From the NCBI RefSeq assembly GCF_001428625.1, contig NZ_LMIE01000031.1, forward strand, positions 384,711-448,710: DNA of 64,000 nucleotides, in the 5' to 3' direction. The stretch is from Hydrogenophaga sp. Root209 (GTDB taxonomy: Bacteria > Pseudomonadota > Gammaproteobacteria > Burkholderiales > Burkholderiaceae_C). Positions 16,608-25,217 of this stretch are shown piece by piece (position 1 is the stretch's first letter; the number at the start of each line of letters is the position of its first letter). The notes beneath the pieces are model-generated. The model saw nothing but the letters and a program-made list of their open reading frames with translations, made no database searches and was not told where the DNA came from. The translations under genes and the position numbers were made by a program.

Positions 16608-17483
16608 TCAGAAGCGGTCTGCCGTCGTGGCCACGTTCAGTTGATCAAATGGAGCGATCAACACATCGCCCGCGGCCCACTTGGCCAGTCGCTGGGCAAC
16701 GCTGCCGGTGAAGAACTGAGCCAGTGGCGAACTGGGTCGTTTGCCCACCACGACCAGGTCGGCCTGTGTGGACAGCTGGTGCAACGCGGTTGAGTAAGCC
16801 GGGTCGCCATTGCCGACGTCAAAGGCCAGTACCGGGTTGCGTGACGGTTCCGGCGTCGCGTCCAGCGCGCCGATGAGCTGCGCCAGCCGGTCCCTGGCGT
16901 GCTGGCGCGAGCCGAAGCGGTTGGCCTGAATCGCTTGCGGCGATGCGTTGACCGAGCGCAGCTTGCTGTCTTCAATCGTGTCGATGGCGTGAAACGCCTT
17001 CAGCACCGTGGGCGTCGAGAACCGGTCGGCGAAGTCGATCAAGGGTCTGGATCGTGGCGACAGGTCGACGGCCACGAGCACATGTCCATAGGGACGGGTT
17101 GGCGCCTGCTTGACCACCAGCAGTGGACACAAGCTGCCGTGCACCGCCTGGTCGAGCGTGGTGCCGCGGTGAAACCGTTTCCAGCTCCGCTGCGAGAGCG
17201 GCCCCATCACCAGCAGGGTCGTGGCACCGGCCTCCGCCAGTACCGCGTCGAGCGACGCCGAGCGTTCGATCGCATGCACCGAGATCTCGTAGCGCCTGGC
17301 CAGCTGGCGTGCCCGCTGTCCAAGGCGCGCGATCGGATCGGCAAGGTAGATGTTCGGACCCTCGTCAAGAAGGATCAGCCGCAGCGTGATCTGGTGTTGG
17401 CGAGCGAGCAGGGCTGCGCGCTCCAGCGCGTGTTCAGAGAGCGCCGAGAAGTCGGAGACGGCAAGGATGGATTCAAAGTGCAT
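16608..17483 (-). CDS. Tandem universal stress protein
   Basis: A 291-residue protein with two UspA domains (about residues 1-140 and 145-285). The first starts HFESILAVSDFSALSEHALERAA, the second GHVLVAVDLSPRSRPLIDFADRF. The ATP-binding G-x2-G-x9-G-S/T signature is visible in the second domain as VVVGKRPSSPLAQFFTGSVAQRLA; the first has a comparable VMGPLSQRSWKRFHRGTTLDQAV. The start at 17483 has AGGA upstream. Tandem USPs of this type are induced in stationary phase or low oxygen in other bacteria. It leads the operon with the beta-helix and GNAT genes. Confidence 0.9.
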   Translation of the reverse strand: MHFESILAVSDFSALSEHALERAALLARQHQITLRLILLDEGPNIYLADPIARLGQRARQLARRYEISVHAIERSASLDAVLAEAGATTLLVMGPLSQRSWKRFHRGTTLDQAVHGSLCPLLVVKQAPTRPYGHVLVAVDLSPRSRPLIDFADRFSTPTVLKAFHAIDTIEDSKLRSVNASPQAIQANRFGSRQHARDRLAQLIGALDATPEPSRNPVLAFDVGNGDPAYSTALHQLSTQADLVVVGKRPSSPLAQFFTGSVAQRLAKWAAGDVLIAPFDQLNVATTADRF

Positions 17484-17555
17484 GGGAATTCCTGGACGAA
17501 CGAGGGCCAACCCCGCAGCGCAGCGGCTGGGGGCGTGATCGACGGCATGAGGCGG

Positions 17556-17957
17556 CTAGGTCGTGTAGTCGCCGCTGGCTTCGGGCTGAAACAGCAGCGA
17601 GACAATTTCCGCCGCGCACGCGTCCCCGTTGGGCGTGCGCCAGCGGGCGATGGCACCCACTCGCTGCCCGAGCAGACTGGCCCCCACCGGGGAGAGCACG
17701 GAGATGAAGCCCAGGTGTGGCTCGGCATCAGCTGGATAGCACAGAGTGAGCTTCTGTCGCTGGTGTGAGTCGAGGTCTTCGACGATCACTTGCGAGTACA
17801 TCGTGACGATGTCGGATGGGATCTCTCGCGAGGGCACGAGGTCCAGGGATTCGAGCGTATCGACCAGCTCGGGCGGAAAATGTTCACCGCGCAGCTTGTT
17901 CAGGCGTGCGGAGTCAATCTCGGTGAGCAGCCGCTCACCCGCAAGGTTCTTGTGCAT
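17556..17957 (-). CDS. rnk: Rnk-like nucleoside diphosphate kinase regulator (GreA/GreB C-terminal family)
   Basis: A 133-residue protein, close to the 136 of E. coli Rnk. A short N-terminal helical part (TEIDSARLNKLR) is followed by the FKBP-like GreA/GreB C-terminal domain, recognisable from VPSREIPSDIVTMYSQVIVED, KLTLCYPADAEPHLGFISVLSPVGASLLGQRVG. Rnk binds RNA polymerase and affects nucleotide pools. The start at 17957 is chosen because GGAG lies seven bases upstream; a slightly earlier ATG at 17978 has none. It is 72 bases upstream of the universal stress protein gene on the same strand. Confidence 0.85.
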   Translation of the reverse strand: MHKNLAGERLLTEIDSARLNKLRGEHFPPELVDTLESLDLVPSREIPSDIVTMYSQVIVEDLDSHQRQKLTLCYPADAEPHLGFISVLSPVGASLLGQRVGAIARWRTPNGDACAAEIVSLLFQPEASGDYTT

Positions 17958-18383
17958 GTGGCACTCCAACTGGTGCAAGCCTGCCCGAAAAAGGCAGCGC
18001 CCGCGATCGCGCTGGCTTGGGGCCCGGCGATGGTTGGATTGCGCAAAAAGGAGGGAAGGGGTATCGCCGGGCTTAAGAATGTGCGGCCGGCTGGCGCAGT
18101 CCCGCCGAGCCCATCAGCTTGCGACCAGCCACAGCGCCGCCTGCCGCGAGGGGCAAACGAGCTGCCGTGAGGGCAGTGATGGTGGGGTAGGAAGCCATTA
18201 CCGCTATTGTAGGACGCATCGGAGCTATCTGATACAAGTGTCAGTTGCTGCCCGAGGGCATGCGCAAGCGAACGCGCAAGACGGACCTGTCAGCAAATGA
18301 CCACGGGTAAATCAGAAGGGGGTTGCACGTCCCATTCAGAGCAGGATCCATGAAAATAGAGTCTCATCTGAAGGCGCATCCGA
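17958..18383. other. 426-base region between rnk and the hybrid kinase
   Basis: The stretch separates leftward rnk from the rightward kinase, so both promoters lie here. On the minus strand a -10-like TACAAT is followed seven bases later by an ATG (18198) that opens a 41-codon frame ending at 18073, but it has no ribosome site and I do not count it as a gene. No RNA gene, terminator or mobile element was recognised. Confidence 0.3.
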
Positions 18384-20783
18384 ATGACGACTGTTGAAGT
18401 CCGAGGAAACAAAGAACCACTGAGCACTTGGATCATCTGCGGTGTTGCGGTGCTGGGCTTGCTGTTGTTGATGATGACGCACCCTGGAATGTCACCCGTG
18501 TGGCTGACTTCGCGCATGCTGGCAGTTCATACCATTCTGGAGCTGTTCGCCATTCTGATTTCGGGTCTGGTTGTCGCCTCAGCGTGGCACACCTTGGATC
18601 GAGCCAAACAGTCCAATGCACAGGTGTTCATCGTCGGCTTTCTGGTGGTGATGGCCTGTGACGTGATGCACGTGCTGACCTACAAGGGAATGCCTGCGTT
18701 CGTCACGGAAAGTTCCACGCCGCAAGCCATCTTCTTCTGGCTGATGGGCCGCAGCGCGGAGATGCTCACACTTGCCGCAATTGCATTCTCGGTCGTTCTG
18801 AATTGGTCTCACCTCGCGTCTCTTGCGGTGGCGTTGATGATCGCGTCCGGGCTGGTTCTGTTCGGTTCCTTTGGGCTGGAGTATTTCCCGGCCACCTTTG
18901 TGCAAGGCAAGGGCGTCACGCCGTTCAAGGCCGGCTACGAATACGTGTTGTCCGCCAGCAACTTTGCACTCGCGCTGATGTTGTGGCGTCAAGCTCGCCG
19001 CGAAGCCTCGAAAGAGAAGCGATTGTTGGGGCTCTCCAGCTTCCTCATGGGACTGGGCGGGATGGCCTTCACGCAGTACACCGCGCCATCAGACATTCAA
19101 AACATTGCAGGCCACCTCTACAAGGTGGCGGCCTATGCCTTGCTGTACCGCGCTATTTTCATCACCAGCATCCGGGCGCCCTTTGACGCCTTGCAGGCCT
19201 CCGAGGCTGTGATCCGCAAGAACCAGGAGCGCATGCGCACCTTGGGAGCGAACCTGATCAATTCAGTGATTTACCAGGTGACCAGATCCCCCGATGGTGA
19301 CCTGCGCTACACCGAGGTATCGGACTCGATCGAGCGCATTTGTGGTGTGAGCGCCGCCGAGTTGCATGAGCAGCCCAAGCGGTGGGCGCAAATGGTCATC
19401 AAGGAGGATCAGCGTTTAATTCAGGCGGCTGAGAAAAGTTCGCTGGAATCCCTGTGCAACTTTGACGTCGTGGTGCGCATGCTGCGTGGCGATGGCACGC
19501 AGCGGCACATGCACTTTGTGGCCGCGCCGCGCAGGCGTGATGATGGCGCGATTGTCTGGGACGGCGTTGCGACGGACATCACCGAGCGGATCGAGGCTGA
19601 TGAGAGGCGCAAGACGCTGGAAGCGCAACTCAACCAAGCACAGAAGATGGAGTCTATCGGCACGCTCGCGAGTGGTATTGCCCACGATTTCAACAACGTG
19701 CTCGCTGCCATCTTGGGCAACGCGAACATGGCAATAGAGGATGTCCAGCGCGGCGAGAAGGGTGAAGCGCTGGTTGGTCTGGCCCAGATTCGCAAGTCGG
19801 GCTCAAGGGCGCGTGCCCTTGTCAACCAGATACTGAGCTTCGGGCGGCGTGAGGCATTGTTTCGCAGCGTTCAGCCTGTGCGGCCGATCATCGAAGAGGC
19901 AATCACGCTGCTGCGCTCCACCATTCCCCGCAACGTGACGCTGGATGAGAGGCTGGATGATCAAAACGCGTGTGCGCTGATTGATCGCACCCAGATCGAG
20001 CAGGTGTTGCTCAACCTTTGCACCAATGCCTGGCATGCGATAGGCGACAAGGGTGGGCGGATTGCTGTGAGCAGCTCGTTGGTTTCGGTCAGTGCCACTG
20101 CGGCACCGATTGGCGCTTTGCTGCCTGGCAGGTACGTGCAAATCAGAGTCGAGGACAACGGTTGCGGCATGGACGATGCGACTAGACGTCGCATCTTCGA
20201 ACCTTTCTTCACCACCAAGAGCCCAGGCAAGGGGACAGGTCTTGGATTGTCCGTGGTGCACGGCATCGTCAGCTCTCACGATGGAGCCATCACCCTCGAG
20301 TCAAGTTTGGGCCGCGGCACGACATTCGATGTCTTCCTTCCCGCATGTGATTGCCCTCAAGCGTCCGTTGCGTCAGCAGTCCATGAAGGCATGCCCAACG
20401 TCATGGGCAACGGTGAGCGCGTTCTTTATGTCGACGATGATGTCGTGATGGCCCTCATGGTCGAACGGTTGCTCAAGCGTGCACGCTTCGATGTCAGCGT
20501 GGTGCACGAGCCCAATGTCGCATCCATCCTGCTCAAGGAGCGACCCGACGCTTACGACGTACTGGTCACCGACTACAACATGCCCGGCTTGTCAGGGCTG
20601 GAACTGATCCAGGCGGCACGGGTGATTCGCCCAGACTTGCCGGCCATTCTGATTTCCGGATATGTGAGTGAAGAGTTGCGCGAACTGTGTCAACGTCAAA
20701 ACGTGGGTGTTGTCTTGGAGAAGCAGAAGTCCCTGGATGAGCTGACAGCAGCCATCGAAAGATGCCTTGAAGGCACACGATAG
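18384..20783 (+). CDS. MASE3-PAS hybrid histidine kinase
   Basis: A 799-residue membrane sensor. An N-terminal multi-span region (about residues 15-255) matches the MASE3 sensor domain (AVHTILELFAILISGLVVASAW). Next comes a PAS domain (about 280-400), then HisKA with phospho-acceptor His434 in GIAHDFNNVLAA, the ATPase domain with N-box EQVLLNLCTNAWHAI and G-box VEDNGCGMD, and a C-terminal receiver (about 675-799) with phospho-acceptor Asp730 in VTDYNMPGLSG. The H-x-FNN type kinase core is the NtrB-like group. No DNA-binding response regulator lies nearby, so the output partner is elsewhere. Signal unknown. Confidence 0.9.
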   Translation: MTTVEVRGNKEPLSTWIICGVAVLGLLLLMMTHPGMSPVWLTSRMLAVHTILELFAILISGLVVASAWHTLDRAKQSNAQVFIVGFLVVMACDVMHVLTYKGMPAFVTESSTPQAIFFWLMGRSAEMLTLAAIAFSVVLNWSHLASLAVALMIASGLVLFGSFGLEYFPATFVQGKGVTPFKAGYEYVLSASNFALALMLWRQARREASKEKRLLGLSSFLMGLGGMAFTQYTAPSDIQNIAGHLYKVAAYALLYRAIFITSIRAPFDALQASEAVIRKNQERMRTLGANLINSVIYQVTRSPDGDLRYTEVSDSIERICGVSAAELHEQPKRWAQMVIKEDQRLIQAAEKSSLESLCNFDVVVRMLRGDGTQRHMHFVAAPRRRDDGAIVWDGVATDITERIEADERRKTLEAQLNQAQKMESIGTLASGIAHDFNNVLAAILGNANMAIEDVQRGEKGEALVGLAQIRKSGSRARALVNQILSFGRREALFRSVQPVRPIIEEAITLLRSTIPRNVTLDERLDDQNACALIDRTQIEQVLLNLCTNAWHAIGDKGGRIAVSSSLVSVSATAAPIGALLPGRYVQIRVEDNGCGMDDATRRRIFEPFFTTKSPGKGTGLGLSVVHGIVSSHDGAITLESSLGRGTTFDVFLPACDCPQASVASAVHEGMPNVMGNGERVLYVDDDVVMALMVERLLKRARFDVSVVHEPNVASILLKERPDAYDVLVTDYNMPGLSGLELIQAARVIRPDLPAILISGYVSEELRELCQRQNVGVVLEKQKSLDELTAAIERCLEGTR

Positions 20784-20857
20784 CCGACACCATCCTCTCC
20801 ACGTTGTATTGGTCGCGAGTCCAAGTGGCACTCCTACTTCACTCCAGTTCGGTCCTC

Positions 20858-21631
20858 TCAACCCGCAAGCCCAATCACCAGGGCCGCCGGCATCAAAGCC
20901 GCCACAGCCACATCTCCCACCCGCCCGTTGAACGGATGCCGCGCAAACCCCACCCAGTGACCCCCACCCTCCAGCGCCAGCACCACCTCGTCTTGCCGGG
21001 CACCGGGCGAACAGCGCTCGATGCGGCCGGTGAGTGCGCCAGCGGCAACGTTTGAAGCAGCGAGCGACACCTCCACCGCCGTCGCCTTGCACAAGGCCAG
21101 CACGGCCAGCCCCGGCGCCAGGCCCAGCAGATCCGCGCTCTCCTGCGTGATGCTGGACACCAGTTGCGCGCCGCCCGCCGTGGCCAGCGTCACCTCCACC
21201 GTCGGGTCGCCCGGGGCGAGTGGTGCGCAGCGCAGCACGCGACAACGCAGCTGGTTGCGCATGCTGGTGCGCAGGCCCAGGCCACCCTCAATGAGGGCAC
21301 CACCCGCAAAGCGGGCCAGCACCTGCTGGCGTGCGCGGGCCAGCTCGGCGGCGAGTGCGAGCAGTTGCAGTCCATCGGCCGTGATGCGTGCGCCACCGCC
21401 GCCCACGCCACCCACGGTGCGCTCCACCAGCGGAACACCGCTGAGGTTGCTCAATGTGTCGATGGCCTGCCACGCGGCCTTGTAGCTGATGCCGACCTGG
21501 CGCGCCGCCTGCGAGATGGAGCAGCCGGCGGCCACGTGGCGCAACACGTCCAGGCGTTTGTCGGCGCTGGCATCGGTCAGGGCATGGGGCAGATCGGTAG
21601 GCGAGCGAGAGGTGTCTTTTCTGGAGGCCAT
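20858..21631 (-). CDS. modE: ModE-type molybdate-responsive regulator
   Basis: A 257-residue regulator with a winged helix-turn-helix (about residues 20-110: KRLDVLRHVAAGCSISQAARQVGISYKAAWQAID, then the GGGGARITADGLQLL wing) and two Mop/TOBE-like domains (about 115-180 and 185-250), each a small beta-barrel that binds molybdate. Function: dimeric repressor of molybdate uptake and activator of molybdoenzyme genes in other proteobacteria. The ATG at 21631 gives the normal length; the frame is open further but the extra residues overlap the operator and modA leader. It is divergent from modABC with an operator-like palindrome between them. Confidence 0.9.
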   Translation of the reverse strand: MASRKDTSRSPTDLPHALTDASADKRLDVLRHVAAGCSISQAARQVGISYKAAWQAIDTLSNLSGVPLVERTVGGVGGGGARITADGLQLLALAAELARARQQVLARFAGGALIEGGLGLRTSMRNQLRCRVLRCAPLAPGDPTVEVTLATAGGAQLVSSITQESADLLGLAPGLAVLALCKATAVEVSLAASNVAAGALTGRIERCSPGARQDEVVLALEGGGHWVGFARHPFNGRVGDVAVAALMPAALVIGLAG

Positions 21632-21658
21632 GGGTTTTGAGGTGCCGTCTATACTCAC

Positions 21659-21681
21659 CGTTATTCCTGATCGGAATAGCG
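21659..21681. promoter_or_regulatory. Candidate ModE operator between modE and modA
   Basis: The sequence CGTTATTCC (21659-21667), five bases, GGAATAGCG (21673-21681) is an inverted repeat with one mismatch in nine. It resembles the E. coli Mo-box half-sites CGnTATAT. It sits 25 bases upstream of the modA ATG and 28 bases upstream of the modE ATG, so bound ModE could control both genes. Confidence 0.6.
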
Positions 21682-21705
21682 ATATTGTTCGAAAGGATCG
21701 CTCCG

Positions 21706-22452
21706 ATGTTCGCACGTTCACTGCTGTTTGCATGCCTGTTTTTCATGGCCGGCGCGCTACATGCCGCCGAGACCCAGGTGGCGGTGGCGGCCAACTTCGC
21801 CGAGCCCATCAAGGCCATTGGCGCGGTGCTGGAGAAGTCCACCGGCCACAAGCTCAAGATCACGGTGGGCGCCACTGGGCGGCTGTATGCACAGATCAGG
21901 AACGGCGCACCGTTCGACGTGCTGCTCTCGGCCGACACCCAAGCGCCCGCGCAGCTGGAGGCCGATGGCCTGGCGCAGCCGGGCACCCGCTTCACCTACT
22001 CCACCGGCAAGCTGGTGCTGTGGTCGGCGGACGCGGCCAAGGTGGACGCGCAGGGCGTGGTGCTCAGAAGCGATGAGTTTCGCAAGCTGGCCATCGCCAA
22101 CCCCAAGACGGCGCCCTACGGCGCGGCGGCGGTGGAGGTGATCAACAAGCTGGGCCTTTCGGCCACGCTCACCCCGAAGCTGGTGCAGGGCGAGAGCATC
22201 GGCCAGGCCTACAACTTCGCCTACACCGGCAACGCGCAAGTCGCCTTCGTGGCGATGTCGCAGGTGCTGGAAGGCGGGCGGCTCAAAAGTGGTTCGATGT
22301 GGGTGGTGCCGCAACATCTGTACGCACCCATCCGGCAAGACGCGGTGCTGCTGAAAACCGGCGCCAACAACGAAGCAGCGCTGGCGCTCATGAAGCTGCT
22401 GCAAAGTCCCAGCATCAAAGACCTCATCCGCTCCTACGGATATGACATCTGA
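21706..22452 (+). CDS. modA: Molybdate ABC transporter substrate-binding protein
   Basis: A 248-residue periplasmic receptor for molybdate. Signal peptide MFARSLLFACLFFMAGALHA, then AETQVAVAANFAEPIKAIGAVLE with the oxyanion-contacting Ala-Ala-Asn segment, GATGRLYAQIRNGAPFDVLLSADTQAPAQL and the late VVPQHLYAPIRQDAVLL. All match ModA. Start at 21706 with AAAGGA upstream. First gene of modABC; stop is six bases before modB. Confidence 0.93.
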   Translation: MFARSLLFACLFFMAGALHAAETQVAVAANFAEPIKAIGAVLEKSTGHKLKITVGATGRLYAQIRNGAPFDVLLSADTQAPAQLEADGLAQPGTRFTYSTGKLVLWSADAAKVDAQGVVLRSDEFRKLAIANPKTAPYGAAAVEVINKLGLSATLTPKLVQGESIGQAYNFAYTGNAQVAFVAMSQVLEGGRLKSGSMWVVPQHLYAPIRQDAVLLKTGANNEAALALMKLLQSPSIKDLIRSYGYDI

Positions 22453-22458
22453 CCCGCC

Positions 22459-23142
22459 GTGTTCCTGACACCTTCCGATCTCCAGGCCATCGGCCTGACG
22501 CTGCAAGTGGCCGCGCTCACCACCGGCATCCTGCTGGTGCTGGGCGTGCCGCTGGCCTGGTGGCTGGCGCGCAGCCGCTCGGCGTGGAGTCGGCCAGTGG
22601 GTGCGCTGGTGTCGGTGCCGCTGGTGTTGCCGCCGTCGGTGCTGGGTTTTTATCTGCTGGTGCTCATGGGCCCCAACGGCCCGGTGGGTGGGCTCACACA
22701 GGCGCTCGGCCTGGGCGTTCTCACCTTCAGCTTCGCGGGCTTGGTGATCGCCTCGGTGTTCTATTCGCTGCCCTTCATGGTGCAGCCGGTCTTGAACGCC
22801 ATGCAGGCGCTCGGTGAACGCCCGCTGGAAGCCGCGGCCAGCCTGCGCGCCTCCAAGCTGGACACGTTCTTTTCGGTGGTGCTGCCGCTGTGCCGGCCGG
22901 GCCTGGTCACCGGGGTCATCATGAGCTTCGCGCACACGGTGGGCGAGTTTGGCGTGGTGCTCATGGTGGGCGGCAACATCCCCGGTGTGACGCGCGTGGT
23001 GTCGGTGCAGATCTACGACCACGTGGAGGCGCTGGAGTACAGCGATGCGCACCGCCTGGCCGCAGTGATGCTGGGCTTCTCGTTCCTGGTGCTGCTGGCG
23101 CTGCAGCTCTACAACCACCGTCAGCGCAAGGGCCTCGGATGA
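22459..23142 (+). CDS. modB: Molybdate ABC transporter permease
   Basis: A 227-residue inner-membrane permease with about five spans. The EAA-type loop is visible as PLEAAASLRASKLDTFFSVVLPLCRPGLVTG, and the motif HTVGEFGVVLMVGGNIPG is characteristic of ModB. The start is GTG at 22459, six bases after modA's stop. The stop overlaps the modC start as ATGA. Confidence 0.93.
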   Translation: MFLTPSDLQAIGLTLQVAALTTGILLVLGVPLAWWLARSRSAWSRPVGALVSVPLVLPPSVLGFYLLVLMGPNGPVGGLTQALGLGVLTFSFAGLVIASVFYSLPFMVQPVLNAMQALGERPLEAAASLRASKLDTFFSVVLPLCRPGLVTGVIMSFAHTVGEFGVVLMVGGNIPGVTRVVSVQIYDHVEALEYSDAHRLAAVMLGFSFLVLLALQLYNHRQRKGLG

Positions 23143-24245
23143 GCGGTGATCTACAACTCACCGCACGCCTGCAGCGCTCCGGCTTCCTGCTCGACGTGGA
23201 TCTGCGTCTGCCCGCTCGTGGCGTCTCGGTGCTCTTCGGCCCCTCGGGCTCGGGCAAGACTTCATGCCTGCGCGTGCTCGCGGGGCTGGAGCCCATGGCC
23301 CAGGGCGTGGTGCGCGTGGATGGGGAGCTGTGGCAGGACAGCGCGCAACAGGTGATGCTGCCGGTGCACCAGCGCGCGCTGGGCTATGTGTTCCAGGAGG
23401 CCAGCCTGTTCGAGCACCTGAGCGTGCGCGACAACCTGATGTTCGGCTTCAAGCGCACGCCGCCTGCCCAGCGCCGCCACGCGTGGGACCACGGCCTGGA
23501 ACTGCTGGGCATTGCCCACCTGCTGCAACGCAGGCCCCACGAACTCTCCGGCGGTGAGCGCCAGCGCGTGGCGATTGCCCGCGCCCTGGCCACGAGCCCG
23601 CGCGTGCTGCTGATGGACGAGCCGCTGGCGGCCATCGACGCGGCGCGCAAGAACGAGATCCTGCCGTGGCTGGAGCAACTGCACGAGCGGCTGGACACCC
23701 CCGTGGTGTACGTGACCCACTCCAGCGACGAGCTGGCGCGCCTGGCCGATCACGTGGTGCTGCTCAGCGAGGGCCGCGCGCTGTGCAGCGGGCCGGTGAC
23801 CGAGCTCATGACGCGGCTGGACATGCCGCTGGCGCGCGGCGACGCGGCCGCCGCCTTGATCGAAGCGCGCGCTGTGGACCATTCGCCTGCCGATTGCCTG
23901 AGCGAACTGGCGTTCGACGGCGGGCGCCTGCTGCTGCCGCAAGCCAGCAACGCTGCCCTGCCGAAGGGCACGCCGGTGCGCGTGCGCATTCAGGCGCGCG
24001 ACGTGAGCCTGTCGCTGCAGGCACCCGAGCACAGCAGCGTGCTCAACGTGCTCAACGCCACGGTGGTCGATGTGGTGGACGACACGCCCGGCCAGGTGTT
24101 GGTGGGGCTGCAGCTGCAGCTGGGCCACGGCCCGAGGCCTGTGCGCCTGCTCTCGCGCATCAGCCAGCTCTCCGCGCGCCGCCTGGGCATCGCGCCAGGT
24201 CAGGCGGTGTTTGCGCAGATCAAGGGTGTGGCGATGGTGCGTTGA
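23139..24245 (+). CDS. modC: Molybdate ABC transporter ATPase
   Basis: A 368-residue ATPase energising molybdate uptake. Walker A GPSGSGKTS (about residues 31-39), signature LSGGERQRVAIARAL, Walker B LLMDEPLAAID and switch histidine in VTHSSDE are present. The C-terminal 70 residues form a Mop/TOBE domain (SSVLNVLNATVVDVVDDTPGQVLVGLQL) that in ModC homologues senses intracellular molybdate. The ATG at 23139 overlaps the modB stop, fixing the start. Confidence 0.94.
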   Translation: MSGDLQLTARLQRSGFLLDVDLRLPARGVSVLFGPSGSGKTSCLRVLAGLEPMAQGVVRVDGELWQDSAQQVMLPVHQRALGYVFQEASLFEHLSVRDNLMFGFKRTPPAQRRHAWDHGLELLGIAHLLQRRPHELSGGERQRVAIARALATSPRVLLMDEPLAAIDAARKNEILPWLEQLHERLDTPVVYVTHSSDELARLADHVVLLSEGRALCSGPVTELMTRLDMPLARGDAAAALIEARAVDHSPADCLSELAFDGGRLLLPQASNAALPKGTPVRVRIQARDVSLSLQAPEHSSVLNVLNATVVDVVDDTPGQVLVGLQLQLGHGPRPVRLLSRISQLSARRLGIAPGQAVFAQIKGVAMVR

Positions 24246-24255
24246 GGCCAGCGCC

Positions 24256-24513
24256 TCAGCCCGCCGAGCCCACGGCGTCTTTCACGCACTTCTTGGTGAA
24301 GCTGTTCTTGGCCGCACCATAGATCTTTTTCTCGACCGCCGCGGCATCACAGGTGGCGGTGGCGTCTTTCTCGCACTTCTTCATGAACGAGGTCTTGGCC
24401 GCGCCGGCCAGCTTTTTCTCGGTGGCGGACGCCGTGCAGCTCGCACCTTCGGCAAACGAAGTCAGCGGCAACAGGGCCGCCAGAACCCAGGAACCCAACC
24501 AGATGGTGCGCAT
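24256..24513 (-). CDS. PsiF-repeat periplasmic protein
   Basis: An 85-residue exported protein. After the signal peptide (MRTIWLGSWVLAALLPLTSFA) it has two PsiF repeats, each with the pattern EKKLAGAAKTSFMKKC or EKKIYGAAKNSFTKKC and a pair of cysteines. E. coli PsiF is phosphate-starvation induced; its activity is unknown. The start at 24513 is chosen over the ATG at 24525 because GGAG lies six bases upstream. A short inverted repeat AATGAA/TTCATT (24527-24542) sits just upstream. It converges with modC. Confidence 0.85.
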   Translation of the reverse strand: MRTIWLGSWVLAALLPLTSFAEGASCTASATEKKLAGAAKTSFMKKCEKDATATCDAAAVEKKIYGAAKNSFTKKCVKDAVGSAG

Positions 24514-24572
24514 GCAGATCTCCATGAATGAAAAAATTCATTGAAGGTCAGCCGGCAAACACTGTCAATGCG

Positions 24573-24600
24573 CCGAGGCGGGTTTGGGGCCCCGCCTCGG
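24573..24600 (-). terminator. Strong hairpin after the DUF3597 gene
   Basis: CCGAGGCGGG and CCCGCCTCGG form a perfect 10-bp stem with an 8-base loop, 22 bases downstream of the DUF3597 stop on the minus strand. There is no U-tract on either strand, so termination is probable but not certain. Confidence 0.5.
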
Positions 24601-24622
24601 GTTCATCCCAGCATCGAAAGTA

Positions 24623-25027
24623 TCAATCGAGCAGTTCCTGGGGGATGTTGCCGCCATTGGCCGCGATGTGCGCCAGCACGTTCTTGTGCAGCCACACATT
24701 CATCTTGGCCGAGTCATCCATGAGTTCGTCGGGGCAGTAGAGCTCTTTGGCCAGCTCCTTGCGCGCGGCCAGGCTGCTGTCCATGTCGAGCAGCTTGAGC
24801 AGGTCGACGATGGACGTGCGCCAGTTGAGCTTTTGCGGGTTGGCCGCGGCCTTCTTCTCCATCAGGGCGACCACGTCGACCATGGTGATGGAGGCCACAG
24901 GCGCGGGTGACGGCGCTGCCGCGGGCGCGGGTGCCGCCGATGGCGCGGGTGCGGCGGCTGGCGGCTGAGGCACCACTTTGGGGGAGCCCATGCCGAGTTT
25001 TTCGAGGATGTTGCTGAAGAGACCCAT
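24623..25027 (-). CDS. DUF3597 domain protein
   Basis: A 134-residue protein: a short head MGLFSNILEKLGMGSP, a Pro/Ala-rich linker (about residues 20-50) and a C-terminal DUF3597 domain (VDVVALMEKKAAANPQKLNWRTSIVDLLKLLDMDSSLAARKELAKELYCPDELMDDSAKMNVWLHKNVLAHIAANGG). The domain is a small helical fold of unknown function; the head and linker make it LysM-like in layout only. The start at 25027 has a purine-rich ribosome site; the frame is open upstream but not protein-like. It is divergent from the kdp operon. Confidence 0.85.
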   Translation of the reverse strand: MGLFSNILEKLGMGSPKVVPQPPAAAPAPSAAPAPAAAPSPAPVASITMVDVVALMEKKAAANPQKLNWRTSIVDLLKLLDMDSSLAARKELAKELYCPDELMDDSAKMNVWLHKNVLAHIAANGGNIPQELLD

Positions 25028-25100
25028 GATTTTCTCCTTGTGGATGGATGGGCGCGCCGGAGTCCGGGTGGCGGCGCGCTGCGCACAAGCATAGGCCATA

Positions 25101-25126
25101 AAGATGACCGCACGCCGCGTCATCTT
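25101..25126. promoter_or_regulatory. Inverted repeat upstream of kdpFABCDE
   Basis: AAGATGAC (25101-25108) and GTCATCTT (25119-25126) are perfect 8-base arms separated by ten bases, 92 bases before the kdpF ATG and between two divergent transcripts. A TTGACA at 25136-25141 is close by. It could be a regulator site; it does not match the E. coli KdpE sequence. Confidence 0.4.
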
Positions 25127-25217
25127 GATGCGTTCTTGACACCCACCCCCCAACTCTTGCGCCCGTCTTGACGCCGCCGTTCCTAGCATCGGTGGACTGT
25201 CTTGAACGGAGAACCAC

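Noticed and set aside
18073-18198. 41-codon small gene upstream of rnk
   Set aside because: No ribosome site and no recognisable protein features; kept only as a low-interest observation.
24573-24600. Classical rho-independent terminator
   Set aside because: The stem is strong but no T-run follows on either strand, so it is listed only as a hairpin with moderate confidence.
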